A stretch of DNA of 64,000 nucleotides from an uncultured Eisenbergiella sp. (GCA_947626995.1 CANQUI010000002.1:1-64000); one strand, 5' to 3'; counted from the stretch's first letter, positions 1 to 9,414 are shown. The notes: a model not told the origin generated them from the sequence alone. Numbers and translations are program-made.

Positions 1-1
1 C

Positions 2-1450
2 TTGGTTCATAGGAACGCAAGAATGACCTTGACTGCGGAACTGGCAAAGCTGAACGCAGAATATGAGCGCGACGGCGCTTTCGTGGTCATCTATGGCCGA
101 CGCAGAGTTGGCAAAACAACGCTGATTAAAGAGTTCCTGAAAAAGAAAACAGCCTTCTATTTCCTTGCAACGGAAGAGTTGGAATCTCAGAGTATGAAAC
201 GTCTGGCCGGCGTCGTTGCACGTACAACGAAAAACTCATTCCTGCAGAAAGCGTCATTTACGGATTGGCTGGATCTGTTCCGGGTGATTGCAGACTATAA
301 ACCGGAAGAAAAGAAAGTGCTGGTTATTGATGAGTTTCCGTACATGGTAAAAACCAATCCGGCTTTCCCTTCTATTTTGCAGAACGCTTGGGATGAAATC
401 CTGAAAGACAGCAATGTGATGCTGATCCTGTCCGGTTCTTTAATCGGTATGATGCAGAAACACGCTCTGTCCTATGACAGTCCCCTGTATGGGCGCAGAA
501 CGTCACAGATGCGTCTGGTTCCGCTGCTGTTTACGGATATATATGCCGTTCAAAAAATGCCGTTTGAACAGGCGGTGGAACAGTACGCTGTGACGGGCGG
601 CGTTCCCAAGTATCTGGAGTTTTTCGAGGATGGTCGGGGACTGGAAGAACAGCTCAAAGATGCGGTTTTGTCCAAAAGTGGGTTTTTGTATGAGGAACCC
701 AACTTCCTGCTGAAAAGTGAATCTTTAACAGCAGTGAACTATTTCTCCATCATCAAGGCCATTGCAGACGGAAATCATAAGCTGGGCAAAATTGCCGGTG
801 TGTTGGGGCAGGAAACATCCGCTTTGACTCCATATCTGTCTACACTTGGGGATTTGGGCTTCCTCGAAAAGAAAACGCCGGTAACGGAAAAGAACCCGGA
901 AAAATCCCGCAAGGGACTGTATTTCATTTCAGATCATTTCATTCGGTTCTGGTTCCGCTATGTTTATCCCTATAAGGGTGAACTGGAACTGGACAATATG
1001 CAGATTGTTTTGGATGAAATCAGCAAAGACTTTGCAGAGAAATTCGTGGCATTTGCTTATGAGGATATTTGCAAAAATATATTTGCAGATTTGTGCAGGA
1101 ACGGGGAGATTTCTTTTATGCCGTCCCGTATCGGCTCTTACTGGCTGAACGATTTTGATGGAGATACAGAAATTGATGTAATGGCCGCAGACCATCAGAA
1201 TAAGCGGATATTTGCAGGAGAATGTAAATACCATGCACAGCCGGTGGATGTGCCGGTGTATTTTGCGTTGAAAAAAAAGGTTGATGGTGCTGCTGAAATT
1301 CGCAGGGCATTTCCCGGGTATGATGTTATCTTCGGAGTGTTCAGTAAAAGCGGCTTTACGCAGCGTATGCTTGATACTGCAAAAGAAAACACCGGGCTGC
1401 TCCTGATTCAGGAGGATCACTTGCAGACGCTTTTTCATTTCCATCCGTGA
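2..1450 (+). CDS. AAA ATPase with C-terminal DUF234-type nuclease-like domain (5' end outside window)
   Basis: This belongs to the archaeal/bacterial ATPase family that combines a P-loop AAA domain with a C-terminal DUF234 domain of PD-(D/E)XK type. Seen: Walker A GRRRVGKT near residues 32-39, Walker B VLVIDEFPYM near 107-116, and a C-terminal ECKYHAQPVD motif near residue 400 that matches the nuclease-like core. The family normally begins with an F-I-G-R-E-like motif, and VHRNAR at the very start of the window looks like it, so the true start codon probably lies one or two codons before base 1. Substrate and biological role of the family are poorly defined; some members sit near mobile or defence genes. 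No close partner gene follows: the next 430 bases are non-coding or decayed. Confidence 0.75.
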   Translation: MVHRNARMTLTAELAKLNAEYERDGAFVVIYGRRRVGKTTLIKEFLKKKTAFYFLATEELESQSMKRLAGVVARTTKNSFLQKASFTDWLDLFRVIADYKPEEKKVLVIDEFPYMVKTNPAFPSILQNAWDEILKDSNVMLILSGSLIGMMQKHALSYDSPLYGRRTSQMRLVPLLFTDIYAVQKMPFEQAVEQYAVTGGVPKYLEFFEDGRGLEEQLKDAVLSKSGFLYEEPNFLLKSESLTAVNYFSIIKAIADGNHKLGKIAGVLGQETSALTPYLSTLGDLGFLEKKTPVTEKNPEKSRKGLYFISDHFIRFWFRYVYPYKGELELDNMQIVLDEISKDFAEKFVAFAYEDICKNIFADLCRNGEISFMPSRIGSYWLNDFDGDTEIDVMAADHQNKRIFAGECKYHAQPVDVPVYFALKKKVDGAAEIRRAFPGYDVIFGVFSKSGFTQRMLDTAKENTGLLLIQEDHLQTLFHFHP

Positions 1451-1502
1451 CAGCAACCGTCATCGACGGCAAGCCGTGGTTCGATTTTAGTCACCACCAC
1501 CC

Positions 1503-1622
1503 GAACCAGCATACCCGCAGGAGATCAAACTCATCTCCGGTATGCGCAGGCGTAATCCTGATGCCGGTCTGGTCGTCTTCTGGGTGAAGCTTACCCGACA
1601 CGGTTACACCCGCTCGAAATGA
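1503..1622 (+). pseudogene. Probable transposase fragment (decayed insertion-sequence remnant)
   Basis: The frame ending in the TGA at 1620-1622 reads KLISGMRRRNPDAGLVVFWV and then KLTRHGYTRSK before the stop. From memory this resembles the N-terminal helix-turn-helix part of IS481-like DDE transposases common in Clostridia (RNPxAGLVVFWVKLRxRGYTRS). Only about 40 codons survive, with an in-frame stop just upstream, so it would be a dead scrap. I see no terminal repeats. The rest of 1451-1883 shows no convincing gene. A second frame at 1452-1490 reads ATVIDGKPWFDF, which recalls BRO-type proteins but is too short to call. Confidence 0.35.
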
Positions 1623-1883
1623 ATCAAATTATTATGGATTCACAGTATTCATCCGGTAGAGGGAAGCGGAAAAAGAAAAGATATGTTTCGTCGATAACGA
1701 CAAGGACCCCACGCAAAGCTTTTGTGATGCGCAAAATCCTCAAACGGGCAGGCGTTTGATCCTCCAGATCAGCGGTTGCAAGAACAGGATTCTTATGATA
1801 CTATTTTTAACAAAAAGAGCCGGCCTGTGCGCGGCGTATCTGCAGATGACACAAAAGATTCAACGATGAGGAGTAGGGACAAA

Positions 1884-2534
1884 GTGAGTGAAAGCAAGCT
1901 GGATTTAAAAAAGAAGGCGGTCATTGAGATCGCAGAAGAACTGTTTTTGACAAATGGTCTGGTGGCAACGGAGATGAAAGAGATTGCGCATCGCGCATCA
2001 ATCAGCCGCAGCACCCTGTACCGGATGTTTGCTTCCAGAGAAACGCTGGCCTTTGCGGTTGCTGACAAGTGCCTGCATGAGTTGTTCGATCCAAAGCCGC
2101 TGGATATCTATGGAACCGGTCAAACCGGTTTTGAGATTCTTCGTGCTTATTCCAACGATCTGGTAGAGACCATGATAAAAAGGGTGCGTTATTTAAAATA
2201 TCTGAGTGAATTTGATCAGATGTTTTCCGGCGATTATCCCGACACGCCGGAGGCGCGGACCTACGTGGAATTTAACCGGCAGCGCCATGACCGGCAGATT
2301 TTGCTGGATATTCTCCGTCTGGGTGCGGCGGACGGCAGCATCCGCAGGGATATAGATGCCAACATGCTGGAGCTGGCCATCGGCAATACGATCCTCGGCG
2401 TCGCGCAGCGGATCCTGACGAGGGAAAAGATCTATCAGCAGGAATACGGCTACTGCCATGAAATCCTTTATAATGTCATGGAGCTGATGCTGGAAGGAGT
2501 GCGCGCCGCAAAAGAAACGAACGAGTCAAATTAA
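1884..2534 (+). CDS. TetR/AcrR-family transcriptional regulator
   Basis: A one-component repressor with a TetR N-terminal helix-turn-helix (ELFLTNGLVATEMKEIAHRA, then SRSTLYRMFASRE) at about residues 18-55, followed by an unconserved all-helical ligand domain; 216 residues is typical. I chose GTG 1884 because AGGAG at 1868-1872 precedes it at good spacing and because it puts the HTH close to the N-terminus. ATG 1866 and TTG 1776 are in-frame alternatives without a ribosome site. It lies directly upstream of the sugar operon. The promoter between them carries two ACACGTGT palindromes, typical of TetR operators, so this gene probably controls that operon. The ligand cannot be deduced. Confidence 0.85.
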   Translation: MSESKLDLKKKAVIEIAEELFLTNGLVATEMKEIAHRASISRSTLYRMFASRETLAFAVADKCLHELFDPKPLDIYGTGQTGFEILRAYSNDLVETMIKRVRYLKYLSEFDQMFSGDYPDTPEARTYVEFNRQRHDRQILLDILRLGAADGSIRRDIDANMLELAIGNTILGVAQRILTREKIYQQEYGYCHEILYNVMELMLEGVRAAKETNESN

Positions 2535-2570
2535 CCGGAATTCTTTTCCTCAAAAAATAGAAAATAAACA

Positions 2571-2622
2571 TTGACACACGTGTCTCACTATAGTAGAATG
2601 TACTTACAGGTGAGACACGTGT
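2571..2622 (+). promoter_or_regulatory. Promoter with paired ACACGTGT operators for the sugar operon
   Basis: The -35 is TTGACA at 2571-2576 and the -10 is TAGAAT at 2594-2599, spacer 17. A perfect 13-bp inverted repeat, ACACGTGTCTCAC at 2576-2588 and GTGAGACACGTGT at 2610-2622, flanks the -10. Each arm itself holds the 8-bp palindrome ACACGTGT, so this is two operator sites, one over the -35/spacer and one at or just past the expected start of transcription. The pattern fits repression by the TetR protein encoded immediately upstream. Confidence 0.8.
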
Positions 2623-2669
2623 TTCATTTTTTTAAAACGATTCAGTTGCACATCAAAAAGGAGGTATTG

Positions 2670-4010
2670 ATGATGAGGAAAAGGTTCGTAAGCATGTTCC
2701 TTACGGTAAGCATGCTGTCACTGATGATTTTCGGTTGTAGTTCACCTTCCGGAACCAATGGAACGGATACAACCGACACCAATGTGTCGGATTCTTCTGA
2801 TGCCGATGCATCGGATTCTGCCGAGACGATTACATTAACCTATTGGGACGGATGGGCAGACGCTGATACGGAGCCCACTGCAGCCGCCGTTACGTATGCG
2901 CTGGCGGAATGGGAGAAGGAACATCCAAACATTCGGATTGTGGCGGATCATACCACTTCCACATCCGACGGTTACAAAACCAAGATTAAAACCGCGCTGT
3001 CCGCGGACGAGGCGCCCGATGTTTTCCTGATGGATAAGGGATCTTTTGCACAGCCTTATATTGATGCCGGAAAACTGCTTGAATTGGATTCGTATTTGGA
3101 TGGCAAACTGGATGGTATGAAGGAAGGCGTAATGGAAACGGCCTCCTCCAATGGGAAAATTTACGGCGTTCCGTTCAATATGCACGTGAACGGTATTTAT
3201 TGCAACACCGAATTGTTTGAAAACAACCAGATCAGTTATCCGACCACATGGGAGGAGCTGGTGGATGTGTGCCGGCAGTTCAGACAACTGGGCATTACCC
3301 CCATCGCCATGGGCAATAAAGAACTGTGGCAGGCTATTCAGCTGTTTGAGCCCATGATGCTCAGCGAAGCCGGTTACGACTACTGCCTTGGCGCGATCAA
3401 CAGAGAGGAATCCTTTGACAGCGAGGCAACCGTCAAAGCGGCGGGCATCATGCTGGAACTGGCGAAGGCCGACGCGTTCTCCAAGGGCGTAGCAGGTCTG
3501 ACCTTCACCGAAGGCGCGGCCGAGTTTGCGCAGGGCACTGCCGCCATGGCCATCTGCGGCACATGGGGACTTGCAACGTTTGAGGGCGATTCCGTAGCGG
3601 TAGACGGTAAGGTTAAGATCATTCCGTTCCCCCGCACGGCGGATTCCACAGGGACAGAAAACGTGCTGCAGGCGGGCCCTTATGAGTATTTTGCCGTCAA
3701 TCCCTCCTGTGAACATCCTCAGGAAGCGGCCGAGTTTATCGTATTCATAAGCCAGAAAATTTCCGCCTACTGTTTTGAAAACGGATTAGGGCTGCCGGTA
3801 TGGGATATGCAGGGCGCGCAGACCAACAGCGCTTTGTTCCAGCAGGCGCTGGACGAGGCCGCTACCGCTACACGGTTTATGTCCGGCTGGGATTTTTACT
3901 TTGACAGCGACGTGACAGTGGATTACATGAATCTGGTTTCCGAGCTTTTGCTGGATCAGACCACTCCGGAAGAGTTTGCGGCGCAGCTCCAACAGGCAAA
4001 CAGCAAATAG
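2670..4010 (+). CDS. Sugar ABC transporter substrate-binding lipoprotein
   Basis: Extracellular solute-binding protein (family 1, MalE/UgpB-like) that captures a carbohydrate and delivers it to the two permeases downstream. The N-terminus is a lipoprotein signal with lipobox Cys23 (LMIFGC), followed by a Ser/Thr/Asp-rich tether and the mature start TITLTYWDGWADAD. Motifs such as APDVFLMDKGSF and a C-terminal block on an AAEFIVFIS motif fit the family, and 446 residues is usual. ATG 2670 follows a strong AGGAGG site at 2659-2664. The longer reading frame from 2571 runs through the promoter and is not real. First gene of a six-gene operon. No ATPase gene is present, so a shared MsmK-type ATPase elsewhere is inferred. 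Confidence 0.9.
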   Translation: MMRKRFVSMFLTVSMLSLMIFGCSSPSGTNGTDTTDTNVSDSSDADASDSAETITLTYWDGWADADTEPTAAAVTYALAEWEKEHPNIRIVADHTTSTSDGYKTKIKTALSADEAPDVFLMDKGSFAQPYIDAGKLLELDSYLDGKLDGMKEGVMETASSNGKIYGVPFNMHVNGIYCNTELFENNQISYPTTWEELVDVCRQFRQLGITPIAMGNKELWQAIQLFEPMMLSEAGYDYCLGAINREESFDSEATVKAAGIMLELAKADAFSKGVAGLTFTEGAAEFAQGTAAMAICGTWGLATFEGDSVAVDGKVKIIPFPRTADSTGTENVLQAGPYEYFAVNPSCEHPQEAAEFIVFISQKISAYCFENGLGLPVWDMQGAQTNSALFQQALDEAATATRFMSGWDFYFDSDVTVDYMNLVSELLLDQTTPEEFAAQLQQANSK

Positions 4011-4065
4011 GGCCACCGGCTGCAATCACCGATGACGCCAGCCAAAAGAGAAGGGGATGGATATT

Positions 4066-5001
4066 ATGAAAAAAATCCTGAGAGATAAACGGGCCATTAT
4101 ATTGTTTGTGCTGCCGGCTTTGCTTGTATATGTGATTTTCGCGATTTACCCTGTCATCATGTCCGGATATTACAGTTTCCTGGAGTGGAATGGCGCGGGA
4201 GAAGCGAAATGGATCGGGCTGGACAATTACAAATCCCTTTTCTTTGAGAATACCGACGGATTTACCGATGCGCTGCTCAATTCGTTTGTGCTTGCTTTTT
4301 TGTCCGTATTCGTTCAGTTGACGCTGTCTCTGATTCTGGCGCTGGCGATCTGTCATCCCAGAGTGAAAAAACAGGAAAAATTTTATCGCACCGTATATTT
4401 TTTACCGGCGATTGTGTCCACCGTCATTATCGCCGAATTATGGAAAAAAATATATCATCCGTCTTACGGCCTGCTGAACGGCTTCCTCAGTCAGATCGGA
4501 CTGGGGAGCTGGCAGCGGGAATGGCTGGGTGATCCCAAAACGGCGCTGATCGCCGTGTTTGTTCCGATCATCTGGCAGTACATCGGCAATCACATGCTGA
4601 TGATGTATTCGGCGATCAAAGGAGTTCCCGGGGAACTTCTGGAAGCCGCCTATATCGACGGGGCTTCCTATTTACAGACGTGTTTTAGGGTAATCATTCC
4701 ACTGATCAAAGATATGCTCATCGTCTGCGTGACCTTTGCCATTGTCGGTTCGCTCAAGGTGTTTGATCTGGTCTATGTGATGACCAACGGCGGCCCCCTT
4801 CATGCCACGGAAGTACCCGGTACGCTGATGTATTCATCTATTTTTATGAAAAATCAGTATGGCTACGGCAGCGCAATCGCCGTCTTTATTGTGCTGGAAT
4901 GTGTGATCTTTACCTTTGCGTCGCGCTGGGTCATGTACCGGATGTTTGGAGACGACAGTAACCGGCAGGATGTCCGTCGTCGGGGAAGGAAGTCAAAATG
5001 A
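4066..5001 (+). CDS. Sugar ABC transporter permease (MalF/UgpA type)
   Basis: Integral membrane subunit of the sugar importer, about 311 residues with six predicted hydrophobic spans. The cytoplasmic EAA loop is clear (EAAYIDGASYLQTCFRVIIP, about residues 200-220), which docks the ATPase. ATG 4066 has AAGGGG at 4051-4056 as ribosome site; ATG 4057, nine bases upstream, is in frame but sits directly against that site. The gene lies 55 bases after the binding protein and overlaps the second permease by four bases, which suggests translational coupling. Confidence 0.92.
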   Translation: MKKILRDKRAIILFVLPALLVYVIFAIYPVIMSGYYSFLEWNGAGEAKWIGLDNYKSLFFENTDGFTDALLNSFVLAFLSVFVQLTLSLILALAICHPRVKKQEKFYRTVYFLPAIVSTVIIAELWKKIYHPSYGLLNGFLSQIGLGSWQREWLGDPKTALIAVFVPIIWQYIGNHMLMMYSAIKGVPGELLEAAYIDGASYLQTCFRVIIPLIKDMLIVCVTFAIVGSLKVFDLVYVMTNGGPLHATEVPGTLMYSSIFMKNQYGYGSAIAVFIVLECVIFTFASRWVMYRMFGDDSNRQDVRRRGRKSK

Positions 5002-5849
5002 AAAAGATGCAAAAACAAAAACGTCATGTTCCCCCCGCCTTTCTTTTGATGACCATACTCCTGATGGCGGTGGCGCTGGTGCAGGTCTTCCCGTTTTACT
5101 GGATGCTGACCTTTTCCTTAAAGAGCAATGCCGATATTTACGGAGGCAATATTGCCGGTTTGCCCACAACGCTGCATTTTGAAAATTATGTCAAGGCGCT
5201 TACCACGGGGAAAATCGGCGTGTACCTAAAGAACAGCATCCTCATTACGCTGTCGACCATCGTAGTGGTGGCGCTGCTGGCGTGTATGGCCTCTTACGCC
5301 CTGCTTCGCATGGAATGGAAGTTTCAGAAAGTGACCTTCGCGCTGTTTTTGGTCGGCTATATGATTCCCATGCACGCAACGCTGCTGCCGCTGATGAAGC
5401 TGCTGGGCAAAATGGGCCTGCTGAACTCCCGGCTGGCGCTGATTTTTCCCTATATCGCGTTCGGACTGCCGTTTGCCATCTATATCCTCTCCGGCTTTAT
5501 GAACGCGATTCCCCGGGAACTGGAGGAGGCGGCCTGTATCGACGGCTGCAACATCTTTCAGATTTTTTTCCGGATTGTCATGCCGCTTCTTAAGCCGGCG
5601 ATCTCCACCATTGTGATTTTTACGTTTCTCAGTGCGTGGAACGAACTGATGCTGGCCATGACCTTTATCAACGACGCGTCCAAAAAAACGCTGACCTATG
5701 GGATCATGTCGTTTGAAGGACAGTATGCGGTGGATTGGGGGACCGTGGGTGCAGGGCTGTCCATCGCCACCATTCCGGTGCTGATTTTCTATCTTATTTT
5801 TGCAGAAGCATTTCAGAAGGGCATCGTCGCCGGAGCCGTGAAAGGCTGA
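4998..5849 (+). CDS. Sugar ABC transporter permease (MalG/AraQ type)
   Basis: Second membrane subunit of the importer, 283 residues, six hydrophobic spans. The EAA motif reads EAACIDGCNIFQIFFRIVMP near residues 174-194. The start overlaps the upstream permease stop as ATGA, so the two permeases are probably made in equal amounts. Downstream, a 59-base gap leads to the GH172 gene. The family imports oligosaccharides or glycosides. The neighbouring hydrolases suggest that a furanoside or beta-glycoside is taken in and split inside the cell. Confidence 0.92.
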   Translation: MKKMQKQKRHVPPAFLLMTILLMAVALVQVFPFYWMLTFSLKSNADIYGGNIAGLPTTLHFENYVKALTTGKIGVYLKNSILITLSTIVVVALLACMASYALLRMEWKFQKVTFALFLVGYMIPMHATLLPLMKLLGKMGLLNSRLALIFPYIAFGLPFAIYILSGFMNAIPRELEEAACIDGCNIFQIFFRIVMPLLKPAISTIVIFTFLSAWNELMLAMTFINDASKKTLTYGIMSFEGQYAVDWGTVGAGLSIATIPVLIFYLIFAEAFQKGIVAGAVKG

Positions 5850-5908
5850 GCCCGCCGCCCGGCCGAAGCCGGGCCTTGAGAACCGTCAGAAAAAAAGGAG
5901 GACAAGAG

Positions 5909-7030
5909 ATGAATCCATGGAACATGAACAGCCCGCTGAGCGGGATGCCCCTGATCAGGGATGGCGTACGCTCCAAACGGGAATCCAGCTATGACCGCAC
6001 CGGCGCCAACCGGGATTTTGTCCGTGTGCAGCCCGGTGAAACCGCAACGTTGTGCGACATTTACGGATGCGGCTGCATCAGGCATATTTGGCTGACAACC
6101 TTCTGTCAGTCGGCTCAGTTTCTTCGAAAACTGGTTCTGGAGATGTACTGGGACGGGGAAACCAATCCCAGCGTACGCACTCCCCTGGGCGATTTTTTCG
6201 GTGTGGGGCATGCCATGAGCAAGCATTTCGTTTCCCTGCCCATCAGCATGATAACCCTGAAGCGCAACGGCCCAAACGGTCCTTATGGCCCCGCAATGAA
6301 TTCCTTTTTCCCGATGCCGTTTGGATCCCGCGCCCGGATTTTGATTCTCAATCAGAGCGAAATGCCGGTGGAAAACCTTTTTTATCATATTGATTATGAA
6401 CTGTATGAGGAACCGATCCCCGCAGATGTGGGCCGTTTCCATGCGACATGGAACCGGGAGAATCCCTGCGTGGCCGTTTTGCAGCCAACGCCGCCAAGCA
6501 ACGCCGCAGCGGACCTGCCGGGCACCAATCTGACGGGAGAGGAAAACTATGTGGCCCTTGAGGCTACGGGGAAGGGCATGTATGTGGGCCTGGTACTGAA
6601 TGTGGACAATTTCAATGTGTCCAATCAGCAGCATCCGTGGTTTGTGGAAGGGGACGACATGATCTTCATCGACGGGGAAAGCTGGCCGCCCTCCCTTCAC
6701 GGGACCGGGCTGGAAGACTATTTCCTTTCGGCATGGTGCTTCCCCACCGGCGAATACAGTTCGCCTTATTTTGGGACGTCGCTTGCCAGCGATACGCAGG
6801 AGCATTTTGGGAAATGGAGTCTTTACCGGTTTCACGTGGAGGATCCGATCTATTTCCAGAAATCCATCCGCGTCACATTCGAACACGGGCACAACAACGA
6901 TCAGGCGAACGACTGGTCGAGCGTGGCCTACTGGTATCAGCTGGAGCCGCATAAGGATCTGCCTCCGCTGCCCGAGGTAAAACAGCGGCTGGCCAGGCGC
7001 TGGCCGGATTTTGGAGTCTGGAATCGATAG
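5909..7030 (+). CDS. DUF2961 / glycoside hydrolase family 172 protein
   Basis: DUF2961 proteins are now classed as GH172, whose characterised members act on alpha-D-fructofuranosides (including difructose dianhydrides) and on D-arabinofuranosides. Seen: the family hallmark HGTGLEDYF at residues 264-272 (E269 is the likely catalytic acid), the N-terminal SSYDRTGANRDF and the block CGCIRHIWLT; 373 residues is a single-domain length. There is no signal peptide, so it should act on imported substrate in the cytoplasm. ATG 5909 follows AAGGAGG at good distance; the longer frame from 5735 overlaps the permease and is not needed. Exact substrate is unknown. Confidence 0.85.
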   Translation: MNPWNMNSPLSGMPLIRDGVRSKRESSYDRTGANRDFVRVQPGETATLCDIYGCGCIRHIWLTTFCQSAQFLRKLVLEMYWDGETNPSVRTPLGDFFGVGHAMSKHFVSLPISMITLKRNGPNGPYGPAMNSFFPMPFGSRARILILNQSEMPVENLFYHIDYELYEEPIPADVGRFHATWNRENPCVAVLQPTPPSNAAADLPGTNLTGEENYVALEATGKGMYVGLVLNVDNFNVSNQQHPWFVEGDDMIFIDGESWPPSLHGTGLEDYFLSAWCFPTGEYSSPYFGTSLASDTQEHFGKWSLYRFHVEDPIYFQKSIRVTFEHGHNNDQANDWSSVAYWYQLEPHKDLPPLPEVKQRLARRWPDFGVWNR

Positions 7031-7041
7031 GAGTCTGCCGT

Positions 7042-8427
7042 ATGTCATTAAGAAACGACTTTTTATGGGGAGCCTCCACCTCGGCCTATCAGGTGGAAGG
7101 CGCTTCTGCGGAGGACGGGAAAGGTCCTTCCGTGCAGGACGTCAAGACGCTTGTGCAGGGAACCGCCGATTTTACGGTTTCCAGCGACCATTATCACCGC
7201 TTTGACGAAGATATTGCCCTGATGGCCAAGATGGGACTAAAGGCTTACCGGTTTTCCATAGCGTGGACACGCATTTATCCGAAGGGCGACGGCCCGGTAA
7301 ATGAGAAGGGACTTCGCCATTACAGCCAGGTGATCGACACCTGCCTGCTGCATGGGATTACGCCGATTGTAACGATCTACCATTTTGATCTGCCCGCCGC
7401 GCTCCTGGACGCGGGAGGGTGGAAAAACCGGGCCACGGCGGACGCGTATGTCCGGTATGCGCAGACGTTGTTCCAACGGTTCGGGGATCGGGTGAAATAT
7501 TGGCTGACGATTAACGAGCAGAATATGATGACGCTTTGCGGAAACGCGGTAGGGACGTTGGAAGAGGGAGAAGACGCCTGCCGCACGCTCTATCAGCAGA
7601 ATCATCATATGTTTCTGGCGCAGGCGCGGGCAATGTCGCTATGTCATGCGATGGTGCAGGACGCGCACATCGGCCCGGCACCGAATATTTGCAGCATTTA
7701 CCCTCGTACCTGTGCACCGGAGGACATCCTTGCCGCGCAGGATTTCGAAGCGTTACGAAACTGGTTATATCTTGACATGACAGTACATGGGGAATATAAC
7801 CCCATTGCCTGGAACATTCTGCGAAAAAAAGGGATAGAGCCGGTTATCCTGCCGGAAGACCGAGAGGTGCTCAAAGCGGCAAAACCCGATTTTATCGCCC
7901 TGAATTATTACAACACCATTACCGTGCAGGCGCCGGGCAGCAATGCGAAGCAGGAAAATGCCGCCGACCAGCAGACCGGCACGACGGAGACCGGATTTTA
8001 CGAAGGAATCCGCAACCCGTATCTTGGCAGAACGCGGTTTGGCTGGGAAATTGATCCGGTCGGATTTCGTACCACGCTGCGGGAGGTATATGAACGCTAT
8101 CGCCTGCCGCTGCTCATTACGGAAAACGGACTGGGCGACGAGGACGCTGTAGATGAAAACGGCGAGATCGACGATGAAAATCGGATTGCCTATCTGAGCG
8201 ATCATATCGTGCAAATGCAGAGGGCTGTGGAAGACGGCGTGGATGTGCTTGGTTACTGCCCCTGGTCGGCGCTTGACCTGGTGAGTACGCACGAGGGGAT
8301 CCGCAAACGGTACGGGTTCATTTACGTCAACCGCACTGACGAAGAGGTCCTGGATCTGCGGCGGATCCCGAAAAAATCATTTTACTGGTATCGGGATGTG
8401 ATTCGTTCCGGCGGGATCAGAAAATAG
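7042..8427 (+). CDS. Glycoside hydrolase family 1 (beta-glucosidase-like)
   Basis: Retaining beta-glycosidase of the (beta/alpha)8 type, 461 residues, cytoplasmic. The N-terminal signature FLWGASTSAYQVEGA, the acid/base Glu159 in YWLTINEQN and the nucleophile Glu361 in LLITENGLG are all visible. The acid/base motif is NEQ rather than the usual NEP, a mild oddity. It starts 11 bases after GH172 and shares its operon. It may remove a beta-linked glucosyl, galactosyl or phosphoglycosyl unit from the same imported substrate. Phospho-beta-glucosidases share this fold, but the ABC importer here suggests an unphosphorylated substrate. Confidence 0.92.
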   Translation: MSLRNDFLWGASTSAYQVEGASAEDGKGPSVQDVKTLVQGTADFTVSSDHYHRFDEDIALMAKMGLKAYRFSIAWTRIYPKGDGPVNEKGLRHYSQVIDTCLLHGITPIVTIYHFDLPAALLDAGGWKNRATADAYVRYAQTLFQRFGDRVKYWLTINEQNMMTLCGNAVGTLEEGEDACRTLYQQNHHMFLAQARAMSLCHAMVQDAHIGPAPNICSIYPRTCAPEDILAAQDFEALRNWLYLDMTVHGEYNPIAWNILRKKGIEPVILPEDREVLKAAKPDFIALNYYNTITVQAPGSNAKQENAADQQTGTTETGFYEGIRNPYLGRTRFGWEIDPVGFRTTLREVYERYRLPLLITENGLGDEDAVDENGEIDDENRIAYLSDHIVQMQRAVEDGVDVLGYCPWSALDLVSTHEGIRKRYGFIYVNRTDEEVLDLRRIPKKSFYWYRDVIRSGGIRK

Positions 8428-8472
8428 GCGGCACAGGGCCCGTCCGGGACACAGACAGCAAGGGGAATGGTT

Positions 8473-9414
8473 ATGGAATACCTGGTGATCGATGTAGGCG
8501 GAATTGCCATTAAATATGCGCGTATGGATGAAAATGCGGCCTTTCTGGAGAAAGGAGAGACCCCTACGCCAATGGACAGCCTGAACAGTTATCTGGAGGC
8601 GTTGGATGCCATTATCCGCCGTTATCGGCATAACATAGCGGGAATCGCCATGTGCGTGCCGGGAATTATTGACAGCGCAAAGGGCGTCTGCATCACCGGC
8701 GGCAATCTGCGGTATGTGGAAAACCTGCCGTTGGCAGCGCTGCTGCAGGAACGCTACGGCCTGCGGGTGTCGCTGGAAAATGATGCGCGATGTGTGGCGC
8801 TGGCGGAGCTGTGGCGCGGAAATCTCAGAAACTGCGCGGACGGCGTGGTAGTCGTGCTGGGATCGGCGGTGGGCGGCGTGCTCATCAAGGACGGGCGGAT
8901 CCATAAGGGCAGTCATTTTTCGGCGGGAGAATTCAGCTTCATTGAAAGAGACGGCGATGTGACCGACATCTGCAACTCCGTTGGATACCAAAACGGCGTT
9001 TTGGCCCTCTATCGGCTGGTGGAACAGCAAACGGGGATTCCGGCAGAGAAACTGGATGGGATTCGGATTTTTGAGATGGCGAACCGGGGAGACGAGCGGG
9101 TATGTAAGGCCATTGATCTTTTTACCGGGAACCTGGCGCGCATGATTTATAATCTTCAGGCAATTTATGATCCGGAGCTGTTCGTCGTGGGCGGGGCCAT
9201 CAGTCAGCAAAGTCTCCTGATGGAATCGCTGATTCGGAATGTGGATTACATATATGACAATCTGCCCTTTAAAGCGATTCGGGCCCGACTGGTTCCCTGT
9301 CGTTTCCGAAATGCCTCCAACCTGATCGGCGCGCTGTATCATTATCTGTCTACGGCAAATCCGGCTCTCTTTTTCGGTCGGGAAAGTGTCGGCGATTTCC
9401 GCGCGGAGGGCTAA
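8473..9414 (+). CDS. ROK-family sugar kinase (or sugar-binding ROK protein)
   Basis: The protein has the ATP-binding start YLVIDVGGIAIKYA, the ENDARCVALAELWRG motif and the AVGGVLIKDGRIHKG block of ROK kinases; 313 residues. The zinc-binding CxCGxxGC motif found in many ROK glucokinases is missing, as in several ROK proteins of gut Firmicutes. It probably phosphorylates the monosaccharide released by GH172 or GH1. ATG 8473 is chosen because AGGGGA at 8461-8466 fits it; ATG 8467 touches that site. Last gene of the operon, followed by a terminator. Confidence 0.88.
   Translation: MEYLVIDVGGIAIKYARMDENAAFLEKGETPTPMDSLNSYLEALDAIIRRYRHNIAGIAMCVPGIIDSAKGVCITGGNLRYVENLPLAALLQERYGLRVSLENDARCVALAELWRGNLRNCADGVVVVLGSAVGGVLIKDGRIHKGSHFSAGEFSFIERDGDVTDICNSVGYQNGVLALYRLVEQQTGIPAEKLDGIRIFEMANRGDERVCKAIDLFTGNLARMIYNLQAIYDPELFVVGGAISQQSLLMESLIRNVDYIYDNLPFKAIRARLVPCRFRNASNLIGALYHYLSTANPALFFGRESVGDFRAEG

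Noticed and set aside
1452..1490. BRO/antirepressor fragment (ATVIDGKPWF)
   Set aside because: About 12 codons only, no start or domain beyond the motif; chance match is likely.
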